Source of the DNA: a bacterium
Lineage (GTDB): Bacteria; Bacillota; Bacilli; Lactobacillales; Streptococcaceae
Direction: 5' to 3'
DNA: 64,000 nt
NCBI GenBank assembly: GCA_905221375.1
Contig: CAJNCY010000002.1
Coordinates: 124,001 to 188,000, forward strand
Made by a program: the position numbers and the translations under genes. Below the pieces are notes generated by a model. That model was not told the DNA's origin and searched no databases. It was given only the letters and a program-made list of their open reading frames with translations. Shown here in pieces: positions 31,048 to 41,811 of the stretch (positions are counted from its first letter, which is position 1; each line of letters begins with the position of its first letter).

Positions 31048-32079
31048 TTATTTTGTCAAGGTAGCATAGATTTCTTCTACCAAAGCCTCTGTATTTTCCC
31101 AACCTAGGCAAGGGTCGGTAATAGAGCAACCAAAGACCTCTGGTTGGTTTTGGCGACCATCTGCTAGGTAAGATTCAATCATAAAGCCTCGAACCATCTT
31201 TTTAATCTTCTCATTCCAATCACGATTTTGCAAGGTCTGGCGAACAATTCGAATCTGCTCCATATATTGCTTGCCTGAGTTATCATGGTTGGTATCAATG
31301 AGGATAAAAGGATTTTCAAGTCCCATTGTCTCATACCGTTCAATGGCATTTAGCAGAGTTTCATAGTAAAAGTTAGGCTCATTTTTCCCATATTCATTGA
31401 CTGCACCACGAAGAATGACGTGAGCCAAGGGATTTCCTGAAGTCTCAACTTCTTGACCATGGAAGAGGAAGGTTTGTTTGTTTTGAGCAGCATAGATACC
31501 GTTAAACATAACTCCAAGATTTCCTGAGGTTGGATTTTTCATCCCCACTGGTGCATCAATCCCTGAAGCCACAAAGCGGTGCTCTTGGTCTTCCACAGAA
31601 CGAGCCCCCACAGCATGGTAGCTGACCAAATCATCTACCAAGACCAGATTTGACGGATAAAGCATCTCATCTGCTGTTGTCAAACCAGTCTCTGTAATTA
31701 CGCGGTAGTGCAATTGGCGCACAGCCTGCAAACCGTTAATCAGACTTGGAGCCTTAGAGGTATCTGGCTGGTGTACCAATCCTTTATAACCGTCTCCGTT
31801 TGTGCGAGGTTTAGCAGTATAAACACGCATAACCATGAAAATCTTGTCCGCCACCTTCTTTTGCAAGGCTGATAAACGGCGGGCATATTCCAAGACCGCC
31901 TCTTCATTGTCAGAAGAGCACGGACCAATCACCAAAAGGATACGGTCATCTTCTCCTGAAATGATGTCTGCCAATTCTCTGTCACGGCGCTCCTTTAGGC
32001 GCAAGGCTTCCGCAGACAATTGGGTTTCTGCCTTGATTGCTTCAATATCGATTTCTTGACCTTTTTCAATAAATGCCAT
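31048..32079 (-). CDS. 3-deoxy-7-phosphoheptulonate (DAHP) synthase, second paralogue
   Basis: The 343-residue class I DAHP synthase condenses PEP and erythrose-4-P, the first step of the shikimate pathway. Signatures are '[19 protein letters not shown]', '[10 protein letters not shown]', the metal-binding Cys of IGPCS, and '[10 protein letters not shown]'. It lies one base after the stop of its paralogue, with which it shares most of its sequence. In this organism one copy is likely feedback-regulated differently from the other; which one cannot be read here. Confidence 0.93.
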   Translation of the reverse strand: MAFIEKGQEIDIEAIKAETQLSAEALRLKERRDRELADIISGEDDRILLVIGPCSSDNEEAVLEYARRLSALQKKVADKIFMVMRVYTAKPRTNGDGYKGLVHQPDTSKAPSLINGLQAVRQLHYRVITETGLTTADEMLYPSNLVLVDDLVSYHAVGARSVEDQEHRFVASGIDAPVGMKNPTSGNLGVMFNGIYAAQNKQTFLFHGQEVETSGNPLAHVILRGAVNEYGKNEPNFYYETLLNAIERYETMGLENPFILIDTNHDNSGKQYMEQIRIVRQTLQNRDWNEKIKKMVRGFMIESYLADGRQNQPEVFGCSITDPCLGWENTEALVEEIYATLTK

Positions 32080-32080
32080 C

Positions 32081-33112
32081 TTATTCTCCTAGCGTTTGGT
32101 AGATTTCTCTGACAAGGGCTTCCGTATTTTCCCAGCCAAGGCAAGGGTCTGTGATAGACTTGCCAAATACTTCCGGTTCGTTTTGACGGCCGTCTTCTAG
32201 ATAAGACTCAATCATAAAGCCACGAACGTACTGCTTGATTTTTTCATTCCAATCACGGTTAATCAAGGTCTGGCGGACAATTCGAATTTGGTCCATATGT
32301 TGCTTACCAGAGTTGTCATGATTGGTGTCCACAATGATAAAGGGATTTTCCAAGCCCATTTTCTCATACTGGGCAATAGTATCTATCAAATTATCATAGT
32401 AATAGTTAGGAATATTCTTACCATACTCATTGATCGCTCCACGAAGAATGGCATGCGAAAGCGGGTTCCCAGTTGTTTCCACTTCTTTTCCTAGGAAAAG
32501 GAAGCTTTGTTTGTTTTGAGCAGCATAAATCCCATTAAACATAATATTGAGATTTCCAGATGTTGGATTTTTAAACCCAGTCGCGAAATCTGCCCCACTT
32601 GCAACAAAGCGGTGTTGCTGGTCTTCAACTGAACGGGCACCAACTGCCATGTAAGAAATCAAATCATCTACAAGCGGAAGATTTTCAGGATAAAGCATTT
32701 CATCAGCTGTTGTCATGCCTGTTTCTGTGATGACACGATAGTGAAGATGGCGCACAGCTTTGATTCCGTTGATGAGGCTTGGTGCTTCTGTCGAATTAGG
32801 TTGGTGAATCAAGCCCTTGTAACCATCTCCGTTGGTACGAGGTTTGGCAGTATAAACACGCATAACCATAAAGATACGGTCTGCTACTTCTTCTTGCAAA
32901 GCTGCCAAACGCTTAGCGTACTCAAGGACAGCTTCTTCATTGTCAGATGAGCATGGCCCGATTACCAAGAGAATTCGTTGGTCTTCTCCACGTATAATGG
33001 CTTCTAGCTCTTGATCGCGCTGTGATTTTCTCTCCAAAGCCTGACCTTCTAGTTTTGATAAGGCACGAACTTCTTCAATATTAATTTTAGGACTTTTTGC
33101 TGTAAATACCAT
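32081..33112 (-). CDS. 3-deoxy-7-phosphoheptulonate (DAHP) synthase, first paralogue
   Basis: A second 343-residue class I DAHP synthase with the same signatures ('[11 protein letters not shown]', '[10 protein letters not shown]', '[11 protein letters not shown]'). Its N-terminal 40 residues (MVFTAKSPKINIEEVRALS) differ from those of the downstream copy, the part expected to carry aromatic amino acid allosteric sites. The pair is a tandem duplication conserved in pneumococci (often named aroF/aroG). It is preceded by secA across an 80-nt gap with a hairpin. Confidence 0.93.
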   Translation of the reverse strand: MVFTAKSPKINIEEVRALSKLEGQALERKSQRDQELEAIIRGEDQRILLVIGPCSSDNEEAVLEYAKRLAALQEEVADRIFMVMRVYTAKPRTNGDGYKGLIHQPNSTEAPSLINGIKAVRHLHYRVITETGMTTADEMLYPENLPLVDDLISYMAVGARSVEDQQHRFVASGADFATGFKNPTSGNLNIMFNGIYAAQNKQSFLFLGKEVETTGNPLSHAILRGAINEYGKNIPNYYYDNLIDTIAQYEKMGLENPFIIVDTNHDNSGKQHMDQIRIVRQTLINRDWNEKIKQYVRGFMIESYLEDGRQNEPEVFGKSITDPCLGWENTEALVREIYQTLGE

Positions 33113-33130
33113 AACTCATCTCCTTATAAA

Positions 33131-33168
33131 TCAAACGGATACCAAGTAAAAATTTACTTTTCACAAGG
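33131..33168 (-). terminator. hairpin between secA and the DAHP synthase genes
   Basis: Minus strand CGGATACC pairs with GGTATCCG (33161-33168 with 33131-33138) across a loop of about 22 nt, followed by TTTGATTT. This may be a weak secA terminator or a leader element of the aro genes. Confidence 0.55.
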
Positions 33169-33192
33169 TATCCGCCTCTAAACTATCTCATT

Positions 33193-35706
33193 TTATTGTC
33201 TTTTACCGTGACAGTTTTTAAACTTCTTACCAGAACCACATGGGCAAAGTTCATTCCGTCCAATTTGGCTCAAATCCAAATCTTCTGGCATATTTGCTTG
33301 GTGGGCAGCGATATTGCGAGTCGCTGTTGTACTGATATGGTGTTCTGCTTGTGGTCTTTCTTGTTCATGAATTTGTGCTTTCATCATCAAACGTGTCACA
33401 TCAAACTCAATCGAACCAATCATATCATTAAACATACGGAAACCTTCTGCCTGATACTCAACAACTGGGTTATTCTGAGCATAACCACGAAGTCCAACCG
33501 CGTTACGTAATTGATCTAGGGCATCGATATGATCTGTCCACTTGTTATCTACCACTCGTAGAATCAAGACTTTTTGGAATTCTTTAACTGCTTCTTCATC
33601 GCGTAGTTTTGAAACCTGACTATCATAAACCTGCAAGGCACGTTGGAAGAGCTCTTCCTTAATTTCCTTATCAGACAAGCCAGACAAATCTTCAATCGTA
33701 ATAGAATCTTCTGGAAGCAAGTTGTACTTAGCAAAGTTCAAAATTGCCTCTAGTTTTTCATCTTGTTTGGCACGCGCATGACCATCAACGACACGACCAA
33801 TCGTGCGTTTGATCATAGAGTGAATTTCAGGTGCCAAGTCACGATCTGCAGTGATAACGTCGTAACGTTGAGCGTAGATAATTTCACGTTGTTCACGCAT
33901 GACGTCATCGTATTGAAGGACTTGTTTACGGGTATCGTAGTTATTTCCTTCAACACGTTTTTGCGCTGCCTCAACCTGACGTGTCAACATACGAGACTCA
34001 ATCGCCTCTTCAGACATGTTCAAGCGTTCAAAGATGCCTTTCAAGCGTTCAGAACCAAAACGTTTCATCAAATCATCTTCAAGAGATAGGTAGAATTGTG
34101 ACTCACCTGGGTCTCCTTGACGACCTGAACGTCCACGAAGCTGGTTATCGATACGACGGCTTTCATGGCGTTCTGTACCAATCACACAAAGTCCACCCAA
34201 TTCTCGAACTCCTTCACCAAGCTTGATGTCGGTACCACGACCGGCCATGTTAGTCGCAATGGTAACAGCACCACGTTGACCAGCATTCATGATGATTTGA
34301 GCTTCTTTATAGTGGTTTTTGGCATTCAAGACTTCGTGAGGAACACCAGCTGCAACCAATTTCTTAGAAATATAGTCACTAGTTTCAACCGCTACTGTAC
34401 CAACCAAGACAGGCTGACCTTTTTGGTAACGAGCCTTAACGTCTTCGACAACCGCTTTAAACTTAGCTTCAATGCTAGCATAAAGAAGATCTGAGTGGTC
34501 AATACGTTGAACAGGACGGTTTGTTGGGATTGGAATAACACGAATGTTGTAAATTTCACGGAATTCTTCTTCCTCAGTCTTACCTGTACCCGTCATACCA
34601 GACAATTTCTTGTACATACGGAAGAGGTTTTGGTAAGTGATTGAGGCAGATGTCTTGGTTTCATCCTGGATTGGCACACCTTCTTTTGCTTCAATGGCTT
34701 GGTGCAATCCATCAGAATAACGACGACCTTCCATGGTACGACCTGTAAATTGGTCGACAATCAAGATTTCTTGCTCTTCGCTCACCACATAGTCAATATC
34801 GAGAAGCATGATGTAGTTGGCACGAAGGGCGTTATCGATAAAGTGAGTCAAAGCCACATTTTCGATGTCATAGAGATTTTCAAGCTTGAAGTAGCTTTCA
34901 GCCTTGTCAATCCCTGAATCAGACAAACCGATAGTCTTAGACTGCACATCGATAATGTAGTCGTCTTTGTCCAAGGATTTTACATAGTGGTCTGCCATAT
35001 GATACAACTGACTGGTTTCAACCGCGTTGGCACCTGATACAATCAATGGTGTACGGGCCTCGTCAATCAAGATCGAGTCAACCTCATCGACCAAGGCATA
35101 GTTGAGCGGACGTTGTACCATGTTTTCAGCACGAACGACCATGTTATCACGAAGGTAGTCAAATCCGATTTCTGAGTTAGTTGAGTAAGTAATATCACAC
35201 TCATAAGCTTCTTTTTTCTCCATTGGAGATTTGGCAGCCAAGTTAATTCCTACTGACAAGCCAAGCCATGAGTACAATTCACCCATCTCAGTCGCGTCAC
35301 GTTCTGATAGATATTCATTGACCGTAACTACGTGAACCCCTTTGCCTGAAAGGGCGTTGAGGTATACGGGCATGGTCGCAGTCAAGGTTTTCCCTTCCCC
35401 TGTACGCATCTCTGGCACGTCACCATGGTGAAGAACGATTCCCCCCATGACCTGAACCTTATATGGGAAGAGGCCTAGGACACGTTTGGCACCCTCACGG
35501 ACAACCGCAAATGCTTCATAAAGCAATGAATCCAGTGATTCTCCATTTTGATAACGTTCTTTAAATTCAACTGTTTTTGCTTTTAGTTGGTCATCAGTCA
35601 AAGCAGCCATTTGGTCTTCATATTTGAAAACCTTATCAGCCATCTTTTCCAGACGACGGATTTCTCCTTTATCATTTTCGATAATTGTTTTTAAAATATT
35701 AGCCAT
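33193..35706 (-). CDS. secA: preprotein translocase ATPase SecA
   Basis: SecA drives export of unfolded proteins through SecYEG. At 837 residues it is full length. Visible features: Walker A '[11 protein letters not shown]' near residue 102, Walker B '[14 protein letters not shown]' near 207, the helicase motif '[16 protein letters not shown]' and a C-terminal zinc-binding SecB-type tail '[14 protein letters not shown]'. It is the housekeeping SecA rather than the accessory SecA2. The many surface proteins in this window would use it for export. Confidence 0.98.
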   Translation of the reverse strand: MANILKTIIENDKGEIRRLEKMADKVFKYEDQMAALTDDQLKAKTVEFKERYQNGESLDSLLYEAFAVVREGAKRVLGLFPYKVQVMGGIVLHHGDVPEMRTGEGKTLTATMPVYLNALSGKGVHVVTVNEYLSERDATEMGELYSWLGLSVGINLAAKSPMEKKEAYECDITYSTNSEIGFDYLRDNMVVRAENMVQRPLNYALVDEVDSILIDEARTPLIVSGANAVETSQLYHMADHYVKSLDKDDYIIDVQSKTIGLSDSGIDKAESYFKLENLYDIENVALTHFIDNALRANYIMLLDIDYVVSEEQEILIVDQFTGRTMEGRRYSDGLHQAIEAKEGVPIQDETKTSASITYQNLFRMYKKLSGMTGTGKTEEEEFREIYNIRVIPIPTNRPVQRIDHSDLLYASIEAKFKAVVEDVKARYQKGQPVLVGTVAVETSDYISKKLVAAGVPHEVLNAKNHYKEAQIIMNAGQRGAVTIATNMAGRGTDIKLGEGVRELGGLCVIGTERHESRRIDNQLRGRSGRQGDPGESQFYLSLEDDLMKRFGSERLKGIFERLNMSEEAIESRMLTRQVEAAQKRVEGNNYDTRKQVLQYDDVMREQREIIYAQRYDVITADRDLAPEIHSMIKRTIGRVVDGHARAKQDEKLEAILNFAKYNLLPEDSITIEDLSGLSDKEIKEELFQRALQVYDSQVSKLRDEEAVKEFQKVLILRVVDNKWTDHIDALDQLRNAVGLRGYAQNNPVVEYQAEGFRMFNDMIGSIEFDVTRLMMKAQIHEQERPQAEHHISTTATRNIAAHQANMPEDLDLSQIGRNELCPCGSGKKFKNCHGKRQ

Positions 35707-35803
35707 GTTTTTCCTTACTTTAAATTCCGAATATTTTAGAATGTTCTTTTAATTTTAGCACAATTACTGATTATTTTCAAGGAAGAATCCCCATTTTGAA
35801 AAG

Positions 35804-35837
35804 GAAAAAGAGGCTAGTTTCCAAGCTAACCTCTCTG
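35804..35837 (-). terminator. terminator of the ABC transporter operon
   Basis: Minus strand AGAGGTTAGCTTGGAAACTA followed by GCCTCTTTTT: arms AGAGGTTAG and CTAGCCTCT pair and a T5 run follows. It separates the 35852-38795 operon from secA. Confidence 0.75.
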
Positions 35838-35851
35838 ACTTTTATGAGACT

Positions 35852-36139
35852 TTAATTGCCAAAAATCGGCAAAATCGCAAATAGGATAAATAGATTAATC
35901 CAAAGAGAAAAACAGCAGATCAATCCAAAAACAAAGAGACTGACTTTCTTGGACAGCAAGGCCATCAAAATAGACAGAATACCAAAAACTAGCAAGACTT
36001 TCTGTATGCTGAAGAGGTCAATCTTTCCCCCCAGAATCGGACTGCCCCAAGGAAGAAAGAAGAAAGCAATCCAGATCAACAGAACTAAACCAATATAGAC
36101 CTTGGAATAGCGTGTAATAAATGATTTTAGATGTCCCAT
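35852..36139 (-). CDS. small membrane protein of an ABC operon
   Basis: The start is set at MGHLKSFITRYSKVYIG with AGGAGG eight bases upstream, giving 95 residues. There are three predicted membrane segments (about 14-30, 41-57 and 63-88). It is the last gene of the 38229-35852 ABC operon and closes with a terminator. No family is recognised; a role as an accessory transporter or immunity component is speculative. Confidence 0.6.
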   Translation of the reverse strand: MGHLKSFITRYSKVYIGLVLLIWIAFFFLPWGSPILGGKIDLFSIQKVLLVFGILSILMALLSKKVSLFVFGLICCFSLWINLFILFAILPIFGN

Positions 36140-36149
36140 AAGCCACCTC

Positions 36150-36800
36150 CTAAGCTTGTATATCTTTTGAATACTGTATATGTCCATTTTCGACAACTAA
36201 TACATCTGTGCAAAGATCTGAAATATCTTCCGATATGTGCGACGTCAGGATAACCAAACCATTTTCTTTTTTTAGATAAGATAAAATGACCTGTTTGGTT
36301 AACCTCACACTCTTCTCATCCAAAGCATTCATAGGTTCATCAAGAAAGAGTATAGATGGTTCGGCAATAAAGGCTTGAATCAAAGCCATTTTTTGCTTTG
36401 TTCCTAAGGATAAATGACGGTATTCAACGTCTTCAAATTCCTGTAAATCATAGTATTGAATCCAATAGGCAATTCTTTTTTCAGTAACTTTAGATGAAAA
36501 ATACCTTAACAGTTCCAAATTTTCTCTCAGGGATAAATGAGATAGAAACTCTACCTTTTCGATTAAAATCCCTGCATCCTGAATATAATGATTTTTCACC
36601 CCGTAAACTTTCCCATCTTGAAGAACTTTTCCTTTGTCAAGCTTAATATAACCAGCAAGTATCTTTAAAAGAACTGTCTTGCCAGATCCATTATCACCTT
36701 TAAGGCCATAAATTTTTCCTGATTGAAACACCAAATTCAACTGATTTAAAATAGGTCTTTTCCCATAAATTTTCTGTCCATTTATAATTTCAAGTCTCAT
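36150..36800 (-). CDS. ABC transporter ATP-binding protein
   Basis: The 216-residue NBD has Walker A 'GDNGSGKT' near residue 37, a non-canonical signature 'LSLGTKQKMALIQ' and Walker B 'ILFLDEPMNALDE' near 150. It is preceded 4 nt upstream by a permease gene and followed by the small membrane protein, so the three genes form one export system. Substrate is unknown; peptide or lantibiotic immunity transporters of this organisation are common in streptococci. Confidence 0.85.
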   Translation of the reverse strand: MRLEIINGQKIYGKRPILNQLNLVFQSGKIYGLKGDNGSGKTVLLKILAGYIKLDKGKVLQDGKVYGVKNHYIQDAGILIEKVEFLSHLSLRENLELLRYFSSKVTEKRIAYWIQYYDLQEFEDVEYRHLSLGTKQKMALIQAFIAEPSILFLDEPMNALDEKSVRLTKQVILSYLKKENGLVILTSHISEDISDLCTDVLVVENGHIQYSKDIQA

Positions 36801-36803
36801 CGT

Positions 36804-37445
36804 TTATCCTTTCTTAAATTTCTCTTCCAAGCGACTAACAATCAAGATAACTAATAAACTTAAGAGTCCTAAATATACTATCACAATATGATCCATCATC
36901 CATTCTTGTCCCACAAATGCTAAAAAATAGAGAAAAAAGGAAAAACCAGCGCCCGCACTAATAAGTGCTATCAGATAAGACAGTAGTAAGTACAAAATCA
37001 TTAACTGAACAAGTAAAAAGAAAGGTGCAACTGTTTTAAAATGAATTCCTAGAGGAAGTAAACCAAGAAACCAGACAAATAAATCTTGAATAAAAAATTT
37101 AGAGATGACAACCAATCGTTTCCTTGTATAATCGAAAAAGGAGCTTGATTGATAGCGAATCAAGTGATAGTAATGGTCTGCCAAATCAGTTTCAAGCAAA
37201 ATAACAGAGAGCCATCCTACCATGAAAATAGAAAGGTTTAACAAGAGTTTGGGGATTTCTAAATTTAATTCAGAATAGTCATTATAGGAAAAGATTGAAA
37301 TCAATTCTCTCTTGAAAAAGATAACAGCATCCTGCTTTTGAACCGCTGTTGACAATAGATAGTTTATCAAAATCATCATCAGAACTATACGAAGTAATAA
37401 AACAATCTTTCTCTTTAGCAAAATATTGTTAAAATTCTTAAACAT
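36804..37445 (-). CDS. ABC transporter membrane protein
   Basis: The start MFKNFNNILLKRKIV was chosen because its ATG overlaps the stop of the previous gene by 8 nt, suggesting translational coupling; the frame is open further upstream. The 213-residue protein has about five hydrophobic segments with no recognised signature. It is followed by the ATP-binding protein after 4 nt and pairs with the 37438-38229 membrane protein. Confidence 0.65.
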   Translation of the reverse strand: MFKNFNNILLKRKIVLLLRIVLMMILINYLLSTAVQKQDAVIFFKRELISIFSYNDYSELNLEIPKLLLNLSIFMVGWLSVILLETDLADHYYHLIRYQSSSFFDYTRKRLVVISKFFIQDLFVWFLGLLPLGIHFKTVAPFFLLVQLMILYLLLSYLIALISAGAGFSFFLYFLAFVGQEWMMDHIVIVYLGLLSLLVILIVSRLEEKFKKG

Positions 37446-38229
37446 TATCTTCATATTTTTCAAGCACCATATAAGGGACAATATAAAGGATATAAGGAGT
37501 AAAGAGTTTTATCAAACTTACATCCCCATAGCTAGCTTGCATCAAACTCGTCATAGGAACCATATAGTACGGCAAGGCACTATAGAGTAACATAGAACCA
37601 AGCCAAAGAAACATCAAATAGGCGATTGCCGAACGAGTCACATTCCCTAAATAATCAACTATTTTTAAAAAATAGACCGTATTGATGAAGATACCGATTA
37701 GAAGGACACACATAAAAAACAAATAACTTTTTATTTCTCCATCTAGAAGCCTTTGTAAACTACTTCCATCAGAAAATAGGGAATTCCATTCCAGAGGAGA
37801 AAAAGTCCCAAAGAAATAGGTTATGATTGCAATTATCAGCACAGTCACTAAATATATCACACAAGGGATACTTGCAAGTTGAAAAGTCAACTTTCTTTTT
37901 AACCCTTGATAACTCACTTCTCTTCCAATACTCAATCGTAAAACTTTATTTTTCAGCTCAATATATTGAAAACCTAGCAAAGAAATGATGATTGGAATAA
38001 TAAATGATTGATAAAAGCCTAGATTGAACTGGAGAATACGAAAATCTAAAGCTGATTTTAATAAGTCATTTTTAATTGCTTGTCCATCGAATTGGGCTAG
38101 GTCAGGCGCATGGATATCAAAAAAGAAATAAGTCATCAAAAAATCACGATAAACCAAAGCAAGGAAAAGCAAAGTAAGCAAGACATAAACAAATTTATGC
38201 CTTGCCAAAGTTAAGAGAGGAATCTTCAT
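37438..38229 (-). CDS. ABC transporter membrane protein
   Basis: The start MKIPLLTLARHKFVYVL has AGGAGGT six bases upstream, giving 263 residues. There are about six hydrophobic segments, with a long extracytoplasmic loop containing 'DIHAPDLAQFDGQAIKNDL' after the first. This is the first gene of the ABC export operon; its upstream region is occupied by a BOX element. No family is recognised beyond ABC-2-like permeases. Confidence 0.65.
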   Translation of the reverse strand: MKIPLLTLARHKFVYVLLTLLFLALVYRDFLMTYFFFDIHAPDLAQFDGQAIKNDLLKSALDFRILQFNLGFYQSFIIPIIISLLGFQYIELKNKVLRLSIGREVSYQGLKRKLTFQLASIPCVIYLVTVLIIAIITYFFGTFSPLEWNSLFSDGSSLQRLLDGEIKSYLFFMCVLLIGIFINTVYFLKIVDYLGNVTRSAIAYLMFLWLGSMLLYSALPYYMVPMTSLMQASYGDVSLIKLFTPYILYIVPYMVLEKYEDNV

Positions 38230-38259
38230 AAGCCACCTCCTACAAATAGAAAGTAATAT

Positions 38260-38457
38260 AATACTCAATGAAAATCAAAGAACAAACTAGGAAACTAGCC
38301 GCAGGTTGCTCAAAGCACTGCTTTGAGGTTGTAGATAAGACTGACGAAGTCAGCTCAAAACACTATTTTGAGGTTGTGGATAGAACTGACGAAGTCAGTA
38401 ACCATACCTACGGCAAGGCGACGTTGACGTGGTTTGAAGAGATTTTCGAAGAGTATA
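38260..38457 (-). repeat. BOX element with two boxB units, minus orientation
   Basis: The longest BOX in the window (198 bp). Two boxB copies of the ACTGACGAAGTCAG type are visible (near 38340-38356 and 38386-38400), then the boxA core CTACGGCAAGGCGACGTTGA and GAAGAGATTTTCGAAGAGTA. It lies between the hypothetical gene at 38460 and the ABC operon start and could affect readthrough between them. Confidence 0.92.
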
Positions 38458-38459
38458 AA

Positions 38460-38795
38460 TCAATGCCTTCCACCTTTTGACTTCCCTAGTTCTCGTCTCA
38501 AGCGAAGCATTTTTTTGAAACAGAAATAAGTTGACCTATTCAGACCAATAGCTAGCAGAATAAAAAGAAACCAAATGCCCCATAACTTGATATCTGTCAA
38601 ATTTCTCAAGACGATATTGAAAAACAGAACTGAAACAAGTATCCAAGCAAGGCTAAACAGAGAATAGAGAGGGATGTAAACCCAGTAAAAATAGTAAAAA
38701 ATTGGGAAAAATTTACTATTTCTGTTGGCCTTTTCAATCCAGTTATCAAAATAAAAGTACGGTGCTAAAAATAAGAATTTAAACAAATGTTTCAT
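38460..38795 (-). CDS. hypothetical small membrane protein downstream of der
   Basis: The start MKHLFKFLFLAPYFYFDNW has an AGGGG site upstream, giving 111 residues (the open frame continues upstream into der). Three hydrophobic segments can be seen, in the regions 'FYYFYWVYIPLYSLFSLAW', 'ILVSVLFFNIVL' and 'LWGIWFLFILLAIGL', and the C-terminus is basic (KMLRLRRELGKSKGGRH). I do not recognise a family. It sits directly after der, on the same strand. Confidence 0.55.
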   Translation of the reverse strand: MKHLFKFLFLAPYFYFDNWIEKANRNSKFFPIFYYFYWVYIPLYSLFSLAWILVSVLFFNIVLRNLTDIKLWGIWFLFILLAIGLNRSTYFCFKKMLRLRRELGKSKGGRH

Positions 38796-38880
38796 CACTA
38801 GCCCCTTTCTATTTGACAGCGCTTTCTTTACCTTCATTCTATCAAAAAAATCTGGAAATGTCATTCCAGATTCTACTTTT

Positions 38881-40191
38881 TTATTTACGTTTTCTTGCGA
38901 TGAGATGGATTGGAGTTCCCTCAAAGACAAAGGCCTTGCGGATTTGATTTTCCAAGAAACGCAGGTAAGAAAAGTGCATGAGTTCTTCTTCGTTGACAAA
39001 GATGACAAATGTTGGTGGTTTGGTTGCCACTTGGGTCGCATAGAAAATCTTGAGACGCTTCCCTTTGTCTGTTGGTGTTGGATTGATGGCAATGGCATCC
39101 ATAATCACATCGTTCAAGACGGCTGATGGAATACGTGTATTTTGACTTTCACTGATTTGCTTGATCATCTCAGGCAGTTTATGGAGACGTTGCTTGGTCA
39201 AAGCTGATACAAAGATAATCGGTGCGTAAGGTAGATATTGGAACTGCTCACGGATATCTTCTTCCCAGTTTTTCATAGTGTGGTTGTCTTTTTCAAGTGT
39301 ATCCCACTTGTTGACCACGATAATCATTCCTTTACCAGCTTCATGGGCAAATCCTGCGATACGCTTGTCGTATTCACGAATGCCTTCTTCCGCATTGATG
39401 ACCATCAAGACCACATCTGAGCGGTCAATAGCACGCATGGCACGCATGACAGAGTATTTCTCAGTATTTTCATAAACCTTACCAGACTTACGCATACCAG
39501 CCGTATCAATCATGGTAAACTCTTGACCATCTGTATCTGTAAAGTGGGTATCAATAGCGTCACGAGTTGTTCCGGCAACTGGACTGGCAATGACACGGTC
39601 TTCTCCCAAAATAGCGTTAATCAAGCTTGATTTTCCAACATTGGGACGACCAATCAGGCTAAACTTAATGACATCTGGGTTTTCTTCTTCATATTCATTT
39701 GGAAGATTTTCTACGATGGCATCTAGCACATCCCCTGTACCGATACCATGGACAGATGAGATAGGCAATGGTTCACCCAAACCAAGAGCATAGAAATCAT
39801 AGATATCATTTCGCATCTCAGGGTTGTCCACCTTGTTAACTGCGAGGATAACTGGTTTGTGGGTCTTATAAAGCTTACGGGCTACGTATTCGTCTGCATC
39901 GGTAATTCCTTCCTTACCAGACACGACAAAGACGATAACATCTGCTTCTTCCATGGCAATTTCTGCCTGGTGCTTGATTTGTTCCATGAAAGGAGCATCG
40001 ACGTCGTCGATTCCTCCTGTATCAATCATGCTAAAGGAACGATTGAGCCACTCACCCGTTGCATAGATACGGTCACGTGTCACTCCTTCGACATCCTCTA
40101 CAATGGAGATTCGCTCACCAGCGATCCGATTAAATAGGGTTGATTTCCCAACATTGGGACGTCCTACAATGGCAATAGTTGGTAGGGCCAT
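38881..40191 (-). CDS. der: ribosome biogenesis GTPase Der (EngA)
   Basis: Der is an essential double-G-domain GTPase acting in 50S subunit assembly. The 436-residue protein has two G domains with P-loops '[12 protein letters not shown]' (residue 9) and '[12 protein letters not shown]' (near 182), G3 motifs DTGG and DTAG, NKVD and NKWD G4 motifs, and a C-terminal KH-like domain. It lies upstream of a small membrane protein gene and downstream of a nitroreductase gene. Confidence 0.97.
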
Positions 40192-40204
40192 AATTTCTCA
40201 CTTT

Positions 40205-40918
40205 CTACAATAACTTCTTCTGTTCAAGATTTTTTCTAGTTGAGCTTGGTTCTGCTTGACCAAACTGTTCTGCTAGACGCTGACTCCAGCTTGTGGTCGC
40301 ACGCGCTCCAGCATAGTCAGCCTGTACACGGTCATAAGCCTCAATCGCATCAACTGTTTGTTCCTGGTATTCTTCCTCAAACACCACTTGATTCAATGGC
40401 AAGCGAGGTTTGACTTCATGTTCTTCATTTGGTAAACCTAGTGCCATCCCAAAGACAGGATAGGTGTAGTCAGGCAGGTTAAAGAGCTCTGCCACTTCTT
40501 CTGACTTGTAACGCACCAAGCCAATAATGACACCACCATAGCCCAAGCTTTCAGCTGCCAGCAAGGCATTTTGACCAGCAAAAGCCGCATCGACTGAACT
40601 AATCAAGATACCTTCCACACCTTGGGGTTGGAAGGTATCCGTATGAAGTCGGGCTCCCTTTTCTGCTCGGTTCAAATCTCCGACAAAGAGAAGGAAAACA
40701 GCAGACTGGCGAATGGCTTCTTGAGGCACCAATTCATACAAGGCATCTTTCTTCTCTTGACTTTTTACAACAATCACAGAGTATGATTGGAAATTCTTCC
40801 AAGACGAGGCCATTTGCGCTGCAGTCAGGATTTCAGTCAAGTCTTCCTGAGGAAGGGCTTGCTCTTTAAACCTGCGCACTGAAGTATGAACCTTCATTAA
40901 TTTAATCGTTTCTGTCAT
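40205..40918 (-). CDS. NADPH-dependent nitroreductase (NfrA/Frp type)
   Basis: A 237-residue FMN flavoprotein with 'HTSVRRFKEQAL' at the N-terminus (the RSxRxF phosphate-binding signature), 'ASSWKNFQSYSVIVV' and 'GYGGVIIGLVRY', in the fold of the NfsA/NfrA nitroreductase group. These reduce nitroaromatics and other electrophiles; the physiological substrate is unknown. It is separated from der by 13 nt and overlaps dnaI by 4 nt (ATGA), so it is in the dnaI/dnaB operon. Confidence 0.85.
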   Translation of the reverse strand: MTETIKLMKVHTSVRRFKEQALPQEDLTEILTAAQMASSWKNFQSYSVIVVKSQEKKDALYELVPQEAIRQSAVFLLFVGDLNRAEKGARLHTDTFQPQGVEGILISSVDAAFAGQNALLAAESLGYGGVIIGLVRYKSEEVAELFNLPDYTYPVFGMALGLPNEEHEVKPRLPLNQVVFEEEYQEQTVDAIEAYDRVQADYAGARATTSWSQRLAEQFGQAEPSSTRKNLEQKKLL

Positions 40919-41811
40919 CGACGGTTTACTCCTTCTAAACGAGTCTCCTCAGCCAAATAACGGATGCGTTCCATGACGCGTCTTGCTTCCCAGGTTTCGT
41001 CATTTCCTTGTTTCCCTTTAGCGAAATGCAGCTCCAATTCTTCAAAGTTGAAGTTGGAGGTGAAAAAGGTCGGTAAATTTTCCTGCATCCGATATTGGAG
41101 AATGACTTGTAGGATTTCATCCCGCACCCAAGCTGTTGATTGCTCGGCACCAATATCATCTAAAATCAGGACTTCAGAAAGCTTAATCTCATCCACCAAG
41201 GTCTTAACGTTGCCATCACCGATAGCATTTTTGACATCAATGACAAAGCTAGGATAGTGGAGGAGAGTTGATGAAACACCACGTTTTTCTGATAAATCAT
41301 GGGCTAAGGCAGCCACCATGAAACTTTTGCCCACACCAAAATCTCCATATAGGTAAAGACCTTTTCGAATAGCTGGATATTGCTCCACAAAGGCTAATAG
41401 CTTTTCAAAAACTGGCAAGCGCCCCAAATCATCCAAGTCAACTTGAGCCAAACTAGCTTTCTTGAGACTAGCTGGCAGATTGATTAACTTGAGACGGTTC
41501 TTAATAGCCGCTTCTTTTTCCGCTGCGATTAGTTCAGGAGTTTCTTCATAAGAAACGTCCGCATAGCCATGGTTCATAACCAAAATCGGCTTGTAGCCTT
41601 TGGCAATATAATCTGTATCTCCACGGAGAAACTTATCGCGCTCGGTGATGTACTGATTAAACTTGGAGATACTGCGATTCAATTCCTCTGGGCTGAGGGA
41701 TTCTTGCTGGATAAAGGCCGTAACATCAGGGTCCTTCATGATTTTCTGGACCAAATCTTGATAATGAAAACGGCTAGGTTGACGTTTGAGTACGTCTCCG
41801 ACACTTTCCAT
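40915..41811 (-). CDS. dnaI: primosomal protein DnaI (helicase loader ATPase)
   Basis: DnaI loads the replicative helicase DnaC onto DNA. The 298-residue protein has an N-terminal helicase-binding region and an AAA+ domain with Walker A 'GDFGVGKSF' near residue 154 and Walker B 'VLILDDIGAEQ' near 213, plus 'FTSNFNFEEL' (sensor 1). It follows the dnaB gene with no gap and overlaps the nitroreductase gene. Confidence 0.94.
   Translation of the reverse strand: MESVGDVLKRQPSRFHYQDLVQKIMKDPDVTAFIQQESLSPEELNRSISKFNQYITERDKFLRGDTDYIAKGYKPILVMNHGYADVSYEETPELIAAEKEAAIKNRLKLINLPASLKKASLAQVDLDDLGRLPVFEKLLAFVEQYPAIRKGLYLYGDFGVGKSFMVAALAHDLSEKRGVSSTLLHYPSFVIDVKNAIGDGNVKTLVDEIKLSEVLILDDIGAEQSTAWVRDEILQVILQYRMQENLPTFFTSNFNFEELELHFAKGKQGNDETWEARRVMERIRYLAEETRLEGVNRR

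Noticed and set aside
33763..34494. Several plus-strand ORFs of 80-110 codons
   Set aside because: They are antisense shadows of secA, which is conserved over its full length.
38260..38457. Open 70-codon frame beginning in the BOX element
   Set aside because: The sequence is the BOX repeat itself, which is open by chance in one frame and has no ribosome site.
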